This document shows positions 34,092 to 43,720 of a stretch of DNA of 64,000 nt, piece after piece. Each line of letters begins with the position of its first letter. Within the stretch, counting starts at the first letter, position 1. The position numbers and the translations under genes are program-made. Source of the stretch: Pandoraea pnomenusa (lineage in GTDB: Bacteria > Pseudomonadota > Gammaproteobacteria > Burkholderiales > Burkholderiaceae); assembly GCF_000767615.3 (NCBI RefSeq), contig NZ_CP009553.3:3844001-3908000 (forward strand). The letters are read 5' to 3'. The notes under the pieces were generated by a model. That model was not told the origin of the DNA. It ran no database searches and saw only the letters and a program-made list of their open reading frames with translations.

Positions 34092-35492
34092 TCACACCAG
34101 CCCCGTCGTGTAATAGAGCGCGATCACGAAGAACACCGCCATCGTCTTGATCACCGTCACGGCGAAGATGTCGCGATACGATTCGCGGTGCGTGAGACCG
34201 GTCACGGCGAGCAACGTGATGACCGCGCCGTTGTGCGGCAGTGTGTCCATGCCGCCGCTGGCCATGGCGACCACGCGGTGCAGCACCTCGAGCGGAATGT
34301 GCGACGCCTGCGCCGCCTTGATGAACGTGTCGGACATGGCCGCAAGCGCGATGCTCATCCCGCCCGACGCGGAGCCCGTGATGCCCGCGAGCGTGGAGAC
34401 GGAGACCGCGGCGTTCACGAGCGGGTTGGGAATTCCCTTGAGTGCGTCGGCCACCACGAGGAAGCCGGGGAGCGCCGCGATGACGCCGCCGAATCCATAC
34501 TCGGACGCCGTGTTGAGCGTCGCGAGCAATGCACCGGAGACAGCGACCTTCGTACCGTTGGCGAAACGGTCGCGCACCTTGCCGAACGCGGTGACAAGCA
34601 CGAGCAGGATGCCGGTCAGCAATGCCCCCTCCACCGCCCAGATCGCCACCACGCCGTTGATCGAGATCGACACCGGTGCATGAAGCCCCGGGAGGATATC
34701 GGGCGTGACATCGAATTGGCCGCCGTACCAATGCGGGATCGCCTTCGTGAGGGCGTAGTTCACCACGCCGACGAGGATCAGCGGCGTGATGGCGAGCACG
34801 GGGTTCGGCAGATTGTCCGAGTTCACTCGCTCGGGCTCATTGAGCAGCGAGGCACCATAGCCCTCGCCGTTGGCCGCGGCGGCGCGGCGGCGCCATTCGA
34901 GATAAGTCAGCCCCACCACGACGATGAAGACCGCGCCGGCAACACCGAGCACGGGTGCGGCCCAGGCCGTGGTCTTGAAGAACGTCGTCGGAATGATGTT
35001 CTGAATCTGCGGAGTGCCCGGCAGCGAATCCATCGTGAAACTGAAGGCGCCCAGCGCGATGGCGCCAGGCATCAACCGCTTCGGAATGTTGCTCTGCCGG
35101 TAGAGCTCCGCCGCGAACGGGTAGACGGCGAATACGACCACGAACAGAGAAACCCCTCCGTAGGTGAGTAGCGCACACACGGCCACGATGACCGCATTGG
35201 CCCGCGTGCGGCCGATGTACTTGATCGCGGCGGCCACGATGGACTCGGAGAAGCCGGACAGCTCGATGACCTTGCCAAACACGGCGCCAAGCAGGAACAC
35301 GGGCAGATAAAGCTTGACGAAGCCGACCAGCTTGTCCATGAAAATCCCGGAAAACACGGGGGCAACCGCTTCCGGCTGGGTCAGGAGAACCGCCCCGAGT
35401 GCTGCGATGGGGGCAAACAGAATCACGCTGTAGCCGCGGTACGCGACAAACATCAGAAACGCCAGTGCGGCGAGCACGATGAGAAACGACAT
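34092..35492 (-). CDS. GntP-family permease, probable 3-hydroxybutyrate importer
   Basis: The 466-residue product has about twelve membrane helices and GntP-family motifs: PVFLLGAVFGKVIELSGFSE, ALLTYGGVSLFVVVFAVYPF and the C-terminal MASGGMDTLPHNGAVITLLA. The last is characteristic of the hydroxybutyrate-type branch. It is the first gene of the operon with bdhA and is transcribed from a putative sigma-54 promoter 70 bases upstream. The 5' leader holds a perfect 7-base hairpin (35512-35531), about 20 bases before the start codon. Confidence 0.88.
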   Translation of the reverse strand: MSFLIVLAALAFLMFVAYRGYSVILFAPIAALGAVLLTQPEAVAPVFSGIFMDKLVGFVKLYLPVFLLGAVFGKVIELSGFSESIVAAAIKYIGRTRANAVIVAVCALLTYGGVSLFVVVFAVYPFAAELYRQSNIPKRLMPGAIALGAFSFTMDSLPGTPQIQNIIPTTFFKTTAWAAPVLGVAGAVFIVVVGLTYLEWRRRAAAANGEGYGASLLNEPERVNSDNLPNPVLAITPLILVGVVNYALTKAIPHWYGGQFDVTPDILPGLHAPVSISINGVVAIWAVEGALLTGILLVLVTAFGKVRDRFANGTKVAVSGALLATLNTASEYGFGGVIAALPGFLVVADALKGIPNPLVNAAVSVSTLAGITGSASGGMSIALAAMSDTFIKAAQASHIPLEVLHRVVAMASGGMDTLPHNGAVITLLAVTGLTHRESYRDIFAVTVIKTMAVFFVIALYYTTGLV

Positions 35493-35561
35493 CTTGTCTC
35501 CAGTTTGTTTGCCTGCACGGGGTTGTGCAGGTTGAAGTTCTTACGTTCGACTGCCAGCTAC

Positions 35562-35576
35562 GCAAAAAGCATGCCG
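35562..35576 (-). promoter_or_regulatory. Sigma-54 (-24/-12) promoter of the permease-bdhA operon
   Basis: On the minus strand the sequence CGGCATGCTTTTTGCG places GG and GC exactly ten bases apart, the defining spacing of sigma-54 promoters. The T-rich spacer before the -12 GC also fits. Transcription would start near 35550, leaving a leader of about 58 bases before the permease ATG at 35492. A sigma-54 enhancer-binding protein is encoded divergently 250 bases away. Confidence 0.7.
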
Positions 35577-35674
35577 CATCGCGTTAACATCATGATTACA
35601 AAGGACACCGACCTCCCTATCGAAGCGCCAAATGAAAAAACGAAGGCCGCTGACGGGCCATGCGGCGCCTTGAC

Positions 35675-35819
35675 GTCTCCATTTGGAGACACTTCCGGGA
35701 CATCCCACTACGCGGTAACAAGTCGATCGAGGTGAAACGAGAAGAATTCCGATGGTTCAGGCGTTTTCACCAATCGAGCAAATGTCTCCATTCGTGGAAT
35801 AATCGTCTCCAAATGTGGA
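35675..35819. promoter_or_regulatory. Three upstream activator sites (GTCTCC-type inverted repeats) for the sigma-54 regulator
   Basis: Three 16-base copies of a partly palindromic element lie upstream of the sigma-54 promoter: GTCTCCATTTGGAGAC at 35675-35690 (perfect palindrome), GTCTCCATTCGTGGAA at 35784-35799 and GTCTCCAAATGTGGAC at 35804-35819. They begin about 100 bases upstream of the promoter, the usual range for enhancer sites. The last overlaps the first possible start of the regulator gene, which suggests autoregulation. Confidence 0.65.
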
Positions 35820-35835
35820 CTTTCCGGATTTCAGC

Positions 35836-37353
35836 ATGATGAACGACGATGCGCGCAACGCGCCGGGTCTCGATAGACAGCACGACCTGCTCTCCGATTA
35901 CGAGTTCGTTCGCAAGCAGGCCATGCAATCGCTGTTCGAAACGCTGGATCATTCCAGCGAGGGCACCGTCGTGGTGGACGGCGATGCGCGAATCGTATGG
36001 ATCAACCGGGGCTACGCGGCGCGGTTCGGATTCAGCAATCCGGATGCCGTGATCGGACTCGACTGCGAGGACGTCATCCCCAACAGTCTGATGCGCGAGG
36101 TGGTGTCCACCGGACGGCCGATTCTGCTCGACATTCTCGAGACCGGACACGAGCCGCTGGTGGTCACGCGGCTCCCCATCCGCGACGCCCATGGCAAAAC
36201 GGTCGGCGCCGTGGGGTTCGCGCTGTTCGACGAACTCAAGGCGCTCACGCCCATGTTCAGCAAGTACTCGCGCTTGCAGACGGAACTGCTCGCAACGCGC
36301 CAGTCGCTCGCGCAAGCCAGGCGGGCCAAATACAGTTTTGGGAGTTTCGTGGGCACCAGCGCGGCAAGCCTGGAGACGAAGCGCCTCGGACGCCGTGCCG
36401 CGCAGCTCGACTCGCCGGTGCTGCTGCTCGGCGAGACCGGTACGGGCAAGGAATTGCTCGCGCACGCCATCCATGGTGCTTCCGCGCGGGCCGACAAACC
36501 CCTTGTCACGGTCAACGTGGCAGCCATTCCCGACGCCTTGCTCGAAGTCGAATTCTTCGGCGCGGCAGCGGGCGCCTATACCGGCGCCGACCGGAAAGGC
36601 CGCACCGGCAAGTTCGAGCTGGCCCAGGGGGGAACGCTCTTTCTCGATGAAATCGGCGACATGCCGCTACCGCTGCAGGGCAAGCTGTTGCGCGTGCTTC
36701 AGGAACGGGAGTTCGAGCCGATCGGATCGAACCGGATGGTGCATACGGACGTGCGCATCATCGCCGCCACCTCCGCCGATCTTCCGAATCTCGTGGCGCA
36801 AGGGCGCTTTCGCGCCGACTTGTACTACCGGTTGAATGTCCTGACGATTCGCGTGCCGCCACTGCGCGAACGGCCGTCGGATATCGAGGCCATGGCGTAC
36901 GCGATTCTCGACAAGCTGAGCGCCTACCGCGACGCCGGTCATCTGGAACTGGACGAAGGCGCCATCGACTGCCTTCGCGCCTACCGCTGGCCCGGCAACG
37001 TCCGGGAGTTGCACAACACGCTCGAGCGCGTTGCCCTGCTCTCGGAAAGCGAGCGCATCGACGCGCGCTCGCTTTCCCGCTTCATCGGCGAGGGCATGGG
37101 CGACGGCGAGGCTAACCACCCGACCGGTGGCGCCGGCACTGCCGCTTTCGCCGTCCCGTCCGATAACAAAACCGCCGACGACGCGAATGCCCAGCGCTAT
37201 GACGACGCCATGCGGGCGTTCGAGCGTCAATTGCTGACACAAGCGCTGCGCGCCGCCGGGGGCCGGGTTGCCGACGCCGCCGCGCGGCTCGATATCGGAC
37301 GTGCCACCCTTTACAAGAAGATGGCCGCACTGGGCATCACGGCGCGCGAGTAA
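35836..37353 (+). CDS. Sigma-54-dependent Fis-family regulator with PAS sensor
   Basis: About 505 residues are encoded. A PAS domain ([34 protein letters not shown]) occupies roughly residues 35-135. The AAA+ domain has Walker A GETGTGKE near 200, GAYTGA (the sigma-54 contact motif, with tyrosine in place of phenylalanine) and Walker [14 protein letters not shown] Fis-type helix-turn-helix ends it ([20 protein letters not shown]). The start at 35836 is preferred because an earlier ATG at 35815 lies inside a probable binding site. It is divergent from the permease-bdhA operon with a sigma-54 promoter, so it very probably activates that operon. Confidence 0.92.
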   Translation: MMNDDARNAPGLDRQHDLLSDYEFVRKQAMQSLFETLDHSSEGTVVVDGDARIVWINRGYAARFGFSNPDAVIGLDCEDVIPNSLMREVVSTGRPILLDILETGHEPLVVTRLPIRDAHGKTVGAVGFALFDELKALTPMFSKYSRLQTELLATRQSLAQARRAKYSFGSFVGTSAASLETKRLGRRAAQLDSPVLLLGETGTGKELLAHAIHGASARADKPLVTVNVAAIPDALLEVEFFGAAAGAYTGADRKGRTGKFELAQGGTLFLDEIGDMPLPLQGKLLRVLQEREFEPIGSNRMVHTDVRIIAATSADLPNLVAQGRFRADLYYRLNVLTIRVPPLRERPSDIEAMAYAILDKLSAYRDAGHLELDEGAIDCLRAYRWPGNVRELHNTLERVALLSESERIDARSLSRFIGEGMGDGEANHPTGGAGTAAFAVPSDNKTADDANAQRYDDAMRAFERQLLTQALRAAGGRVADAAARLDIGRATLYKKMAALGITARE

Positions 37354-37518
37354 CGCGCATGGGATCGACAGGCCGCGCAAACGCAATACTGCCCGATTTT
37401 TTCTCGTCAGTTGCCGCGTAGCCGGGCGATCGGCCATAATCGACCATTGCCTGTCAGAAGTCACAGGGCAACTGCGCTGGTTCGGGGCACAACTTATAAC
37501 AAGCGAATTGCGACGCAA

Positions 37519-37767
37519 ATGGCAGCCGTAATCACGAAATACGTCAGGGACGGGATCACGTATTACGAAATTCGGGGGGCTCTGCCCGACGGGAAACGCT
37601 ACCGCGACCGGGTGGGTTTCAGCGAGGGCGAAATGAGATTCCGGGCACTCGTTGCGAGGCGCATCGTATTGATGCGCAACGATTACCTCTCCGAAATCAA
37701 ACGCGTCGGCGACGAAATCAAAAATGCCAGGCCAACGCCCGGCTGGATGAGCCAACTGATTTTCTAG
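37519..37767 (+). CDS. Small protein of unknown function
   Basis: The 82-residue product starts MAAVITKYVRDGITYYEIRG and includes LPDGKRYRDRVGFSEGEMRF. It is basic and probably folded as a small alpha-beta domain, but I recognise no family. The ATG at 37519 was chosen because the preceding residues of the longer frame are not conserved-looking; no clear ribosome binding site precedes it. It stands alone between the sigma-54 regulator and the dodecin gene. Confidence 0.5.
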   Translation: MAAVITKYVRDGITYYEIRGALPDGKRYRDRVGFSEGEMRFRALVARRIVLMRNDYLSEIKRVGDEIKNARPTPGWMSQLIF

Positions 37768-37915
37768 CGAACGCTACCCACACCATCGCTGCGCCCAGAC
37801 TCGTGCCGGCCGGTTGAGCGGGCGGTTCCCCGTGGATGTTGCGCGACCGGCACGCCAACCGTGCAAGCGGCGCTCGGCACTTGGCGCGCGAGGGGCGACG
37901 CGCGCCCCGCCCCGA

Positions 37916-38119
37916 TCACTCCAGCTTGAAGCTGAGCTTCGCGGTGATCCGAAAATTGACGATCTTTCCGTTGTCCACTTCGGCCGAAAGATCCTTGATG
38001 TAGATCGATTTGACGTCGCGAAGCGATTTCTGCGCCTCCTTGACCGCATTCCCGGCGGCGTCCTCCCAGCTTTTCGGCGATTCCGAGAGCACTTCGATAA
38101 CCTTGACGACTTTGGACAT
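37916..38119 (-). CDS. Dodecin (flavin-binding protein)
   Basis: The 67-residue product starts MSKVVKVIEVLSESPKSWED and continues AAGNAVKEAQKSLRDVKSIY, matching dodecins. These form hollow dodecamers that store or buffer riboflavin and FMN. An AGGAGG ribosome binding site precedes the ATG at 38119, which fixes the start against the longer frame. The three-strand, one-helix length is complete. No neighbouring flavin genes are present. Confidence 0.93.
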   Translation of the reverse strand: MSKVVKVIEVLSESPKSWEDAAGNAVKEAQKSLRDVKSIYIKDLSAEVDNGKIVNFRITAKLSFKLE

Positions 38120-38395
38120 GGTTGCCTCCTGTCTGAATTCGCGGACGGGCGTCGCCGAGCGAAATCGGGCCGCCCTCGACAAGCGTGGCATGCCGCAGCC
38201 AGTCGACGTTGACCGACGTCAAACGAATTCCGTTGCGCTCACGATGCATCGCGCTGACGCGGGCAGGTGCGGGCGCTCCCCTCATCCGGTTGGGGGAGCG
38301 GTCTGACGTAGATCAAAGGCACTCGCCATGAACGACGGATATGGCGGGCCTGCGGCTAAGTTGAAATTTCGACAGACCGACATGGAGCGAACGCG

Positions 38396-38626
38396 ATGAC
38401 GCCCGCCCGGATATCCGAAAAACGAACACCCGTCGAGGTTGAGATCAACGGCAACCATTATGTGGGGCACTACCGCGTGGTGAATGGCTCGGTCATCGCC
38501 TACGTGGGGGACGAGTGCGTTTTTGCGTCGTACGACATGAATACGCCCGAGGCGGTCGCACGGTGGCTCATCTCCGACATATGCCGCAAGCAGCAAAAGA
38601 GGGAAAAAAGGCCCCGATCACGGTGA
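38396..38626 (+). CDS. Small protein of unknown function upstream of the CHAD gene
   Basis: The 76-residue product begins MTPARISEKRTPVEVEINGN and has a probable beta-rich core (HYVGHYRVVNGSVIAYVGDE) followed by a helix and a very basic end (QKREKRPRSR). GGAG precedes the ATG at nine bases. Its 3' end overlaps the CHAD frame, so the two genes are probably cotranscribed. I recognise no family. Confidence 0.55.
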   Translation: MTPARISEKRTPVEVEINGNHYVGHYRVVNGSVIAYVGDECVFASYDMNTPEAVARWLISDICRKQQKREKRPRSR

Positions 38627-39507
38627 CACGCGACGTCGCGCCGCCCCGCAAGGCGCCGCCAGCGGAAGCGCCGGCATTCGCGACGGCCTCGCGGGCCGCG
38701 TCCGCGTGTCGATCGTCGACGTTCTCCGAGCTGGCCTCAACGTTGGTACGGTGCGGCGGCGTTCAGGCGACACGCATCGTGGCGGCCGGCGCCGCGGAAG
38801 ACTTGCACCAGTTTCGCGTGACGATGCGTCGCTTGCGCGCGCTTTGGTGGACCTATCGTCCGTTGCTGGATCGCCGGCAATACGCGCGGCATCGCGCGCT
38901 GTTCAAGGGCCTCGGGGACATCGCCGGCCAGGTGCGAAACTACGACGTCCTGTCTTCATTGCTCGCGTGCGTCGCACACGACGCACCGCTGCCGGAAAAC
39001 ATTGCCCGCGAGCGCGCGCTCGCATTGGCGCACGCGAAAACGACGATGGCGCGACGCGAAGTCATGCGGGATCTGGCCAATACCAGCGCGCAAGCGGTGC
39101 AGTCCCTGCGCCCCTTGCCAAAGTGCGCGCAGAGCGAAGACGCGTTCGTCTCGCTGCGCATCGCCGTTGCAAGAAAAAACATGAAACGGGAGGCGAAAAG
39201 CGCGGGACACGCGCCAGGACGCAGCCGGCTGGAGCAACTCCATGAGCTTCGAAAGCGCGGGAAGACCGTGAGGTATCTGCTCGAATTGTTCGAACACGGC
39301 AACGCCGCCGACAATCGGCATCTCAAACAACTCGGCCGGTTGCAGGAATCGCTCGGCAAGCTTAATGACGTCGTCGCCAGCGAAGCCCTGCTGCGCAGTC
39401 GCCCTGGACTGCTCGGCGGCGAGTTGGATGCCGCAAAGTTGCGCAAGCGATTGCGATCCCTGAGAAAGCGCCATCTTCGCGCAGCGATGGCGTTGATTCG
39501 CGCATAG
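38581..39507 (+). CDS. CHAD-domain protein
   Basis: The product is a helical CHAD domain with the conserved phosphate-contacting pattern LHQFRVTMRRLRALWWTYRP near residue 75. Later HELRKRGKTVRYLLELF and KLRKRLRSLRKRHLRAAMAL are also typical. CHAD proteins bind polyphosphate and, in some bacteria, associate with polyhydroxyalkanoate granules. The start is uncertain: ATG at 38581, or GTG at 38623 overlapping the preceding stop as GTGA. A CYTH domain, often fused to CHAD, is absent here. The nearby 3-hydroxybutyrate operon makes a granule role worth noting but unproven. Confidence 0.85.
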   Translation: MPQAAKEGKKAPITVTRDVAPPRKAPPAEAPAFATASRAASACRSSTFSELASTLVRCGGVQATRIVAAGAAEDLHQFRVTMRRLRALWWTYRPLLDRRQYARHRALFKGLGDIAGQVRNYDVLSSLLACVAHDAPLPENIARERALALAHAKTTMARREVMRDLANTSAQAVQSLRPLPKCAQSEDAFVSLRIAVARKNMKREAKSAGHAPGRSRLEQLHELRKRGKTVRYLLELFEHGNAADNRHLKQLGRLQESLGKLNDVVASEALLRSRPGLLGGELDAAKLRKRLRSLRKRHLRAAMALIRA

Positions 39508-39645
39508 ACAACGATGGCCAGGGCCATCGCGTGACCTCGGCCTCCGTCGACGCCCGGCACGGACGTCGCGGCGAGTGTGTTGCGGAGCGGCGCGGTGCCG
39601 CGCCGCGTCCGACGTCGCACGCTCGGATCGAGCGGTGCTGCCGCG

Positions 39646-40977
39646 TCACACCGGAACGCCGCTGCGCTCGCTGTTCATCACGTTGCCTTTCGGACCGCGC
39701 CGGTAAAGCCGCAGCGCGGCAAGCAGGCCACACAATGCCGCGAAACTCATCCAGTATCCCGGCGCCGCCTTGTCGTGCGTGATCTGGATCAGGTACGTGG
39801 AGATGGCGGGCGTAAAGCCACCGAACACCGCGGTCGCCAGGCTGAACGCGAGCGAGAATCCGGCCACGCGCACCTGCACGGGCATCACCTCCGTGAGGGC
39901 AGCGACCATCGCCCCGTTATACATCCCGAAGAAGAACGAGAACCACAGCAGCACGCTCAGCATGCGGGCAAAGCTCGGCGCCTGCGCCAGCCAGTCGAGC
40001 GCCGGATAGGCGGTACAGATCGCCAGAAGGGAAATGCCGATCAGCACAGGCTTGCGCCCGATCCGATCCGAGATCGCGCCGCCGATGGGCAGCCACATGA
40101 AATTCGATGCCGCGGCGAGCAAGGTCACCAGCAGGCTGTCAGACGTCGAGAGCTTGAGGACGGACTTGCCGAACGTCGGGGTATAGACGGTGATGAGATA
40201 AAACGTCGTGGTCGTCATCGCCGTGAGCATCATGCCGCCCAGGACGGTGCGCCAATGCGCGAAAAGCATCGCCACGATGTCGCGCAACGGGGGGCGATGG
40301 CCTCGTGCCTCGAAGGCGGCCGTCTCCTGCAGCGAGCGGCGCAGAACAAACAGCAGCGGCACGATGGCGCATCCGACGAAGAACGGAACCCGCCAGCCCC
40401 ACGCCGCGATCTGTTGCCCGGTAAGCCACTGATTCAAGCCGTAGCCGATCGCCGCGGCCATCACGATGGCGACTTGCTGGCTCGCGGACTGCCAGCTCGT
40501 ATAGAACCCCTTGCGGCCCGGCGTCGCCATCTCGGCGAGATAAACGGACACGCCGCCGAGCTCGGCCCCCGCCGAGAAGCCCTGCAAAAGCCGGCCCAAC
40601 AGCACCAGTGCCGGCGCCAGCAAACCGATGCGCTCGTACCCGGGAACGCACGCAATGAGTATGGTGCCGCTTGCCATGATCGACAGCGTCACGATCAAGC
40701 CCTGGCGTCGCCCCACCTTGTCGATATAGGCGCCGAGGAAGATGGCGCCCAGTGGCCGCATGAGAAATCCCGCGCCGAACACGGCGAAGGTGAGCATGAG
40801 CGATGCGTATTCGCTGGTCGCCGGAAAGAATATCTTCGAGATCGACGTGGCGTAAAAGCCGAACAGGAAGAAATCGAACTGCTCGATGAAGTTGCCGCTC
40901 GTCACGCGCAGCACAGCGGCCGCCCGGTTCGCGCGGCGACCGCCGGCGCTCGCCGCAATGGATTCGGTGGGGTTCAT
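39646..40977 (-). CDS. tcuC: Tricarballylate/citrate:proton symporter (MFS)
   Basis: The 443-residue product is an MHS-family MFS transporter with twelve helices. Signature segments are [40 protein letters not shown] and [20 protein letters not shown], typical of citrate and tricarballylate carriers. GGAG precedes the ATG. It follows tcuB by 55 bases in a tcuA-tcuB-tcuC order, which supports tricarballylate import over plain citrate uptake. Confidence 0.88.
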   Translation of the reverse strand: MNPTESIAASAGGRRANRAAAVLRVTSGNFIEQFDFFLFGFYATSISKIFFPATSEYASLMLTFAVFGAGFLMRPLGAIFLGAYIDKVGRRQGLIVTLSIMASGTILIACVPGYERIGLLAPALVLLGRLLQGFSAGAELGGVSVYLAEMATPGRKGFYTSWQSASQQVAIVMAAAIGYGLNQWLTGQQIAAWGWRVPFFVGCAIVPLLFVLRRSLQETAAFEARGHRPPLRDIVAMLFAHWRTVLGGMMLTAMTTTTFYLITVYTPTFGKSVLKLSTSDSLLVTLLAAASNFMWLPIGGAISDRIGRKPVLIGISLLAICTAYPALDWLAQAPSFARMLSVLLWFSFFFGMYNGAMVAALTEVMPVQVRVAGFSLAFSLATAVFGGFTPAISTYLIQITHDKAAPGYWMSFAALCGLLAALRLYRRGPKGNVMNSERSGVPV

Positions 40978-41032
40978 GGTTGTCTCCAGGTTATTGTGTG
41001 GGCACCGGCGCTGCGTGAGCGCCGGGCCATCG

Positions 41033-42250
41033 CTATTCCGAGCCCAGGCTCAGGGTGTTGCGCTGCCGCCTCTCGATGGACGACTTGAGCAATGCCGCAC
41101 TGCGAAAGATTCCGTGGGCGAACTTCCCGTAAGGCAGCGTTGCGAACAGCGCCATGACGATGCCCAGGTGAAGCGCGAGCAACGTCGGCATCGCGGCGGT
41201 TGTCCGGCACGCGAGCAATCCGAGGCCCGACGCGCTGGTCAACAGCAGGAGCGCGATGAAGCCACGATCCATCGGGCGCTGGCGCGTGTCGGTGCGCGCG
41301 GGATCGCGCCGGACGTTCAGCCACAGCAGCCCCGTCGGCCCCACGATGAGCCCGGCGCCACCGAGCACGCCCAGCACCACGGGAACGCTCAGGACCGGAT
41401 ACGGGGCCTCGAGGCCAAATGCATAGTGATAGAGCGTTGCCACGACGGTCGCGCCAAAGCACAGCATGAAGCCGTAAAAGGTCAGGTGATGGAAGCGGCG
41501 CCGCGCGAGCGTGAAGGCGTCGTCCGCTTCGTTGCAGCCCTCGCCGTGGCCGCCGTCGAGATACTTGAGCGTCAGCGCGTGACGGGCGGCCTCGCTCACC
41601 GCGGGCACGCTTGCCGTCCCCGGCGCAACGTCGCGCCAGAACCGCCGAACGCCAATACCCAATGCGAGCGCGGCGAACAGGAACACCGCCCCGAACATCA
41701 CGGCGAGCAGGTTGTGCGGAAAGATCGCATAGAAGTCCGCAGGCGCGGCGCTCCGCGCAAGGCCGCCGCCCAGTCCCAGGCCCAGCAGCAGGAACAGCGA
41801 GATGCCGGCCGCCAGCGCGATGGACAACGTCACCCCATTGCGCCGGTACAACGCGCCGAACGCTGCGGGAAACGCGTACTCGGAATAGGTCTCGAGGCGC
41901 ACTTGAGCCATCGCCTTGGGCACGTTGACGGCGAACTCATGGGGCGGCGCGTACTGGCACGCGTGATAACAGGCACCGCAGTTGTGGCAAAGATTGGCGA
42001 GGTAGTGCACATCTGCCTTGGCGAATTCGAGGCGGCGCGTCATTGCCGGGAATACGGCGCAAAAACCCTCGCAATAGCGGCAGGCGTTGCAGATCTGCAT
42101 CTGACGCGCGACTTCCGCCTCGCCTGGATTAAGCGCGACGATGGGAATCACGCGCGCGGCCTTGCCTCGTGCGCCCGCGCCGGCGGGCTTCGAAACGAGC
42201 GGCGCCAACGAAGGGCCTTGCTCGGAGGGGATTGCGTCAGACTTCTGCAC
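41033..42250 (-). CDS. tcuB: Tricarballylate utilisation iron-sulfur/heme membrane protein
   Basis: The 405-residue product has two cysteine clusters for 4Fe-4S centres near the N-terminus ([11 protein letters not shown] and [13 protein letters not shown]). Membrane helices follow ([20 protein letters not shown] and others) with several histidines ([17 protein letters not shown]). TcuB reoxidises the FADH2 of TcuA and passes electrons to the membrane quinone pool. The GTG start at 42250 overlaps the tcuA stop by 14 bases. Confidence 0.92.
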   Translation of the reverse strand: MQKSDAIPSEQGPSLAPLVSKPAGAGARGKAARVIPIVALNPGEAEVARQMQICNACRYCEGFCAVFPAMTRRLEFAKADVHYLANLCHNCGACYHACQYAPPHEFAVNVPKAMAQVRLETYSEYAFPAAFGALYRRNGVTLSIALAAGISLFLLLGLGLGGGLARSAAPADFYAIFPHNLLAVMFGAVFLFAALALGIGVRRFWRDVAPGTASVPAVSEAARHALTLKYLDGGHGEGCNEADDAFTLARRRFHHLTFYGFMLCFGATVVATLYHYAFGLEAPYPVLSVPVVLGVLGGAGLIVGPTGLLWLNVRRDPARTDTRQRPMDRGFIALLLLTSASGLGLLACRTTAAMPTLLALHLGIVMALFATLPYGKFAHGIFRSAALLKSSIERRQRNTLSLGSE

Positions 42251-43646
42251 TGCGAAACTCCGTGTTCTTGAGGGCGGCGCGGGCGGCCTGCGTTCCGGCG
42301 ATTCGCCCGAAAGCCGTTCCGATCGACATGCCGACGCCTGCCGTATAGCCCTTGCCGAGTACGTTGCCAGCCATCATTTCGCCGGCAACGAACAGGTTGT
42401 CGCTCGGCGCGCCGCCGAAATGCACCTGCGCGCGGTCGTTGGTCTTCAGGCCGAGGTAGGTGAAGGTGATACCGGGGCGCAACGCGTAGCCGTAGAACGG
42501 CGGCGTATCGATCCGGCGCGCCCAGTGTGTCTTGGGCGGCGTGAGGCCTTCCGTATGGCAGTCGTCGAGAGCGGTGTGATCGAACGTGCCGACCCGGCAG
42601 GCCTGGTTGTAGCGTGCGATGGTGTCCACGAACGGCCCCTCGGGCAGCTGAAGCTTGCGCGCCAGCGCTTCGAGCGAGTCGGCGCGCTCGCCCGGGAAGA
42701 CCGGCGGCATGAAGCGTCCGATCGCCTTGGCGTCGATGATGGAGTAGCCGATCTGCCCCGGCTGGAGCGCGACGAGCCGACCCCAGATCGCATAGCGCTT
42801 GGGCCAGAAGTCCTCGCCCTCGTCGTAGAACCGATCACCGTCCCGATTCACGACGACGCCCAGCGACACGCAATCGATGCGCGTGCAAATGCCGCCGTCG
42901 TATAGCGGGGCGCGCGCATCGATCGCAACGCAGTGCGACTGCGACGGATCGCCGATCATGTCGGCGCCGGTATCCATCAGGTGCTTGAGCAGCACCCCCT
43001 TGTTGAAGCGCGTGCCACGAATCAGAAAGTTATCGGCAGGCCATTCGCCGCGCGCGTTCTGGCCCCAGGCGTCTCGCAGCCACTCGCGATTCGACTCGAA
43101 TCCACCGGCGGCCAGCACGCAGGCGCGCGCGGCAAACCGCTTGTTGCCGCTGCGCGCCGCCACGAAGCGGTCGCCATCGAGCTCGAGCGAATCGACCGGC
43201 GTGTCGTAGCGGATGTCCACGCCGAGGGCTTCCGCACTGCGGTAGTAGGCATTGACGAGCGCCTTGCCACCGCCCATGAAGAAGGCGTTGGTGCGCGCGA
43301 CGTGCAGCGCGCCGGACAGCGGCGGCTGGAAACGCACGCCGTGTTTCTGCATCCACGGACGGCACGACGACGATGCGCGGATCGTCAACCTGGCGAGATG
43401 TTCGTCGGTAAGCCCGCCGGTGACCTTCAGCAGGTCCTGCCAGAACTCCTCCTCGGGATAGGCATCGACGAGAACGTCCTGCGGGGCATCGTGCATGCAG
43501 CGCAGATTGCGCGTGTGCTGCGAGTTCCCGCCGCGCCATTCACGCGGCGCCGACTCGAGGAGCTGAACCGACGCCCCCGCCTCGCGCGCCATGAGCGCGG
43601 CGCAAAGCGCGGCGTTGCCTCCTCCGATTACCAGTACGTCGACCAT
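42237..43646 (-). CDS. tcuA: FAD-dependent tricarballylate dehydrogenase
   Basis: The 469-residue product begins with a dinucleotide-binding motif ([20 protein letters not shown]) and belongs to the fumarate reductase/succinate dehydrogenase flavoprotein family. [19 protein letters not shown] and the C-terminal [20 protein letters not shown] are typical of TcuA. It oxidises tricarballylate to cis-aconitate, feeding the citric acid cycle. AAAGGAG nine bases before the ATG fixes the start at 43646. It is the first enzyme gene, with tcuR immediately upstream on the same strand. Confidence 0.93.
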   Translation of the reverse strand: MVDVLVIGGGNAALCAALMAREAGASVQLLESAPREWRGGNSQHTRNLRCMHDAPQDVLVDAYPEEEFWQDLLKVTGGLTDEHLARLTIRASSSCRPWMQKHGVRFQPPLSGALHVARTNAFFMGGGKALVNAYYRSAEALGVDIRYDTPVDSLELDGDRFVAARSGNKRFAARACVLAAGGFESNREWLRDAWGQNARGEWPADNFLIRGTRFNKGVLLKHLMDTGADMIGDPSQSHCVAIDARAPLYDGGICTRIDCVSLGVVVNRDGDRFYDEGEDFWPKRYAIWGRLVALQPGQIGYSIIDAKAIGRFMPPVFPGERADSLEALARKLQLPEGPFVDTIARYNQACRVGTFDHTALDDCHTEGLTPPKTHWARRIDTPPFYGYALRPGITFTYLGLKTNDRAQVHFGGAPSDNLFVAGEMMAGNVLGKGYTAGVGMSIGTAFGRIAGTQAARAALKNTEFRSAEV

Positions 43647-43720
43647 TTGACTTGACTCCTTTCGCACGCATCATAGGGATGTCAAATCCGGGTCGCCAGA
43701 CGTCAGGCGTCAAGGGGCCT

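Noticed and set aside
35512..35531. Hairpin CCTGCAC/GTGCAGG as a riboswitch or terminator in the permease leader
   Set aside because: It is a simple seven-base stem in a 58-base leader with no T tract or aptamer-like structure. It may only affect translation.
39512..39529. Palindrome CGATGGCC/GGCCATCG between the CHAD gene and tcuC as a terminator
   Set aside because: The loop would be only two to four bases and no T run follows on either strand.
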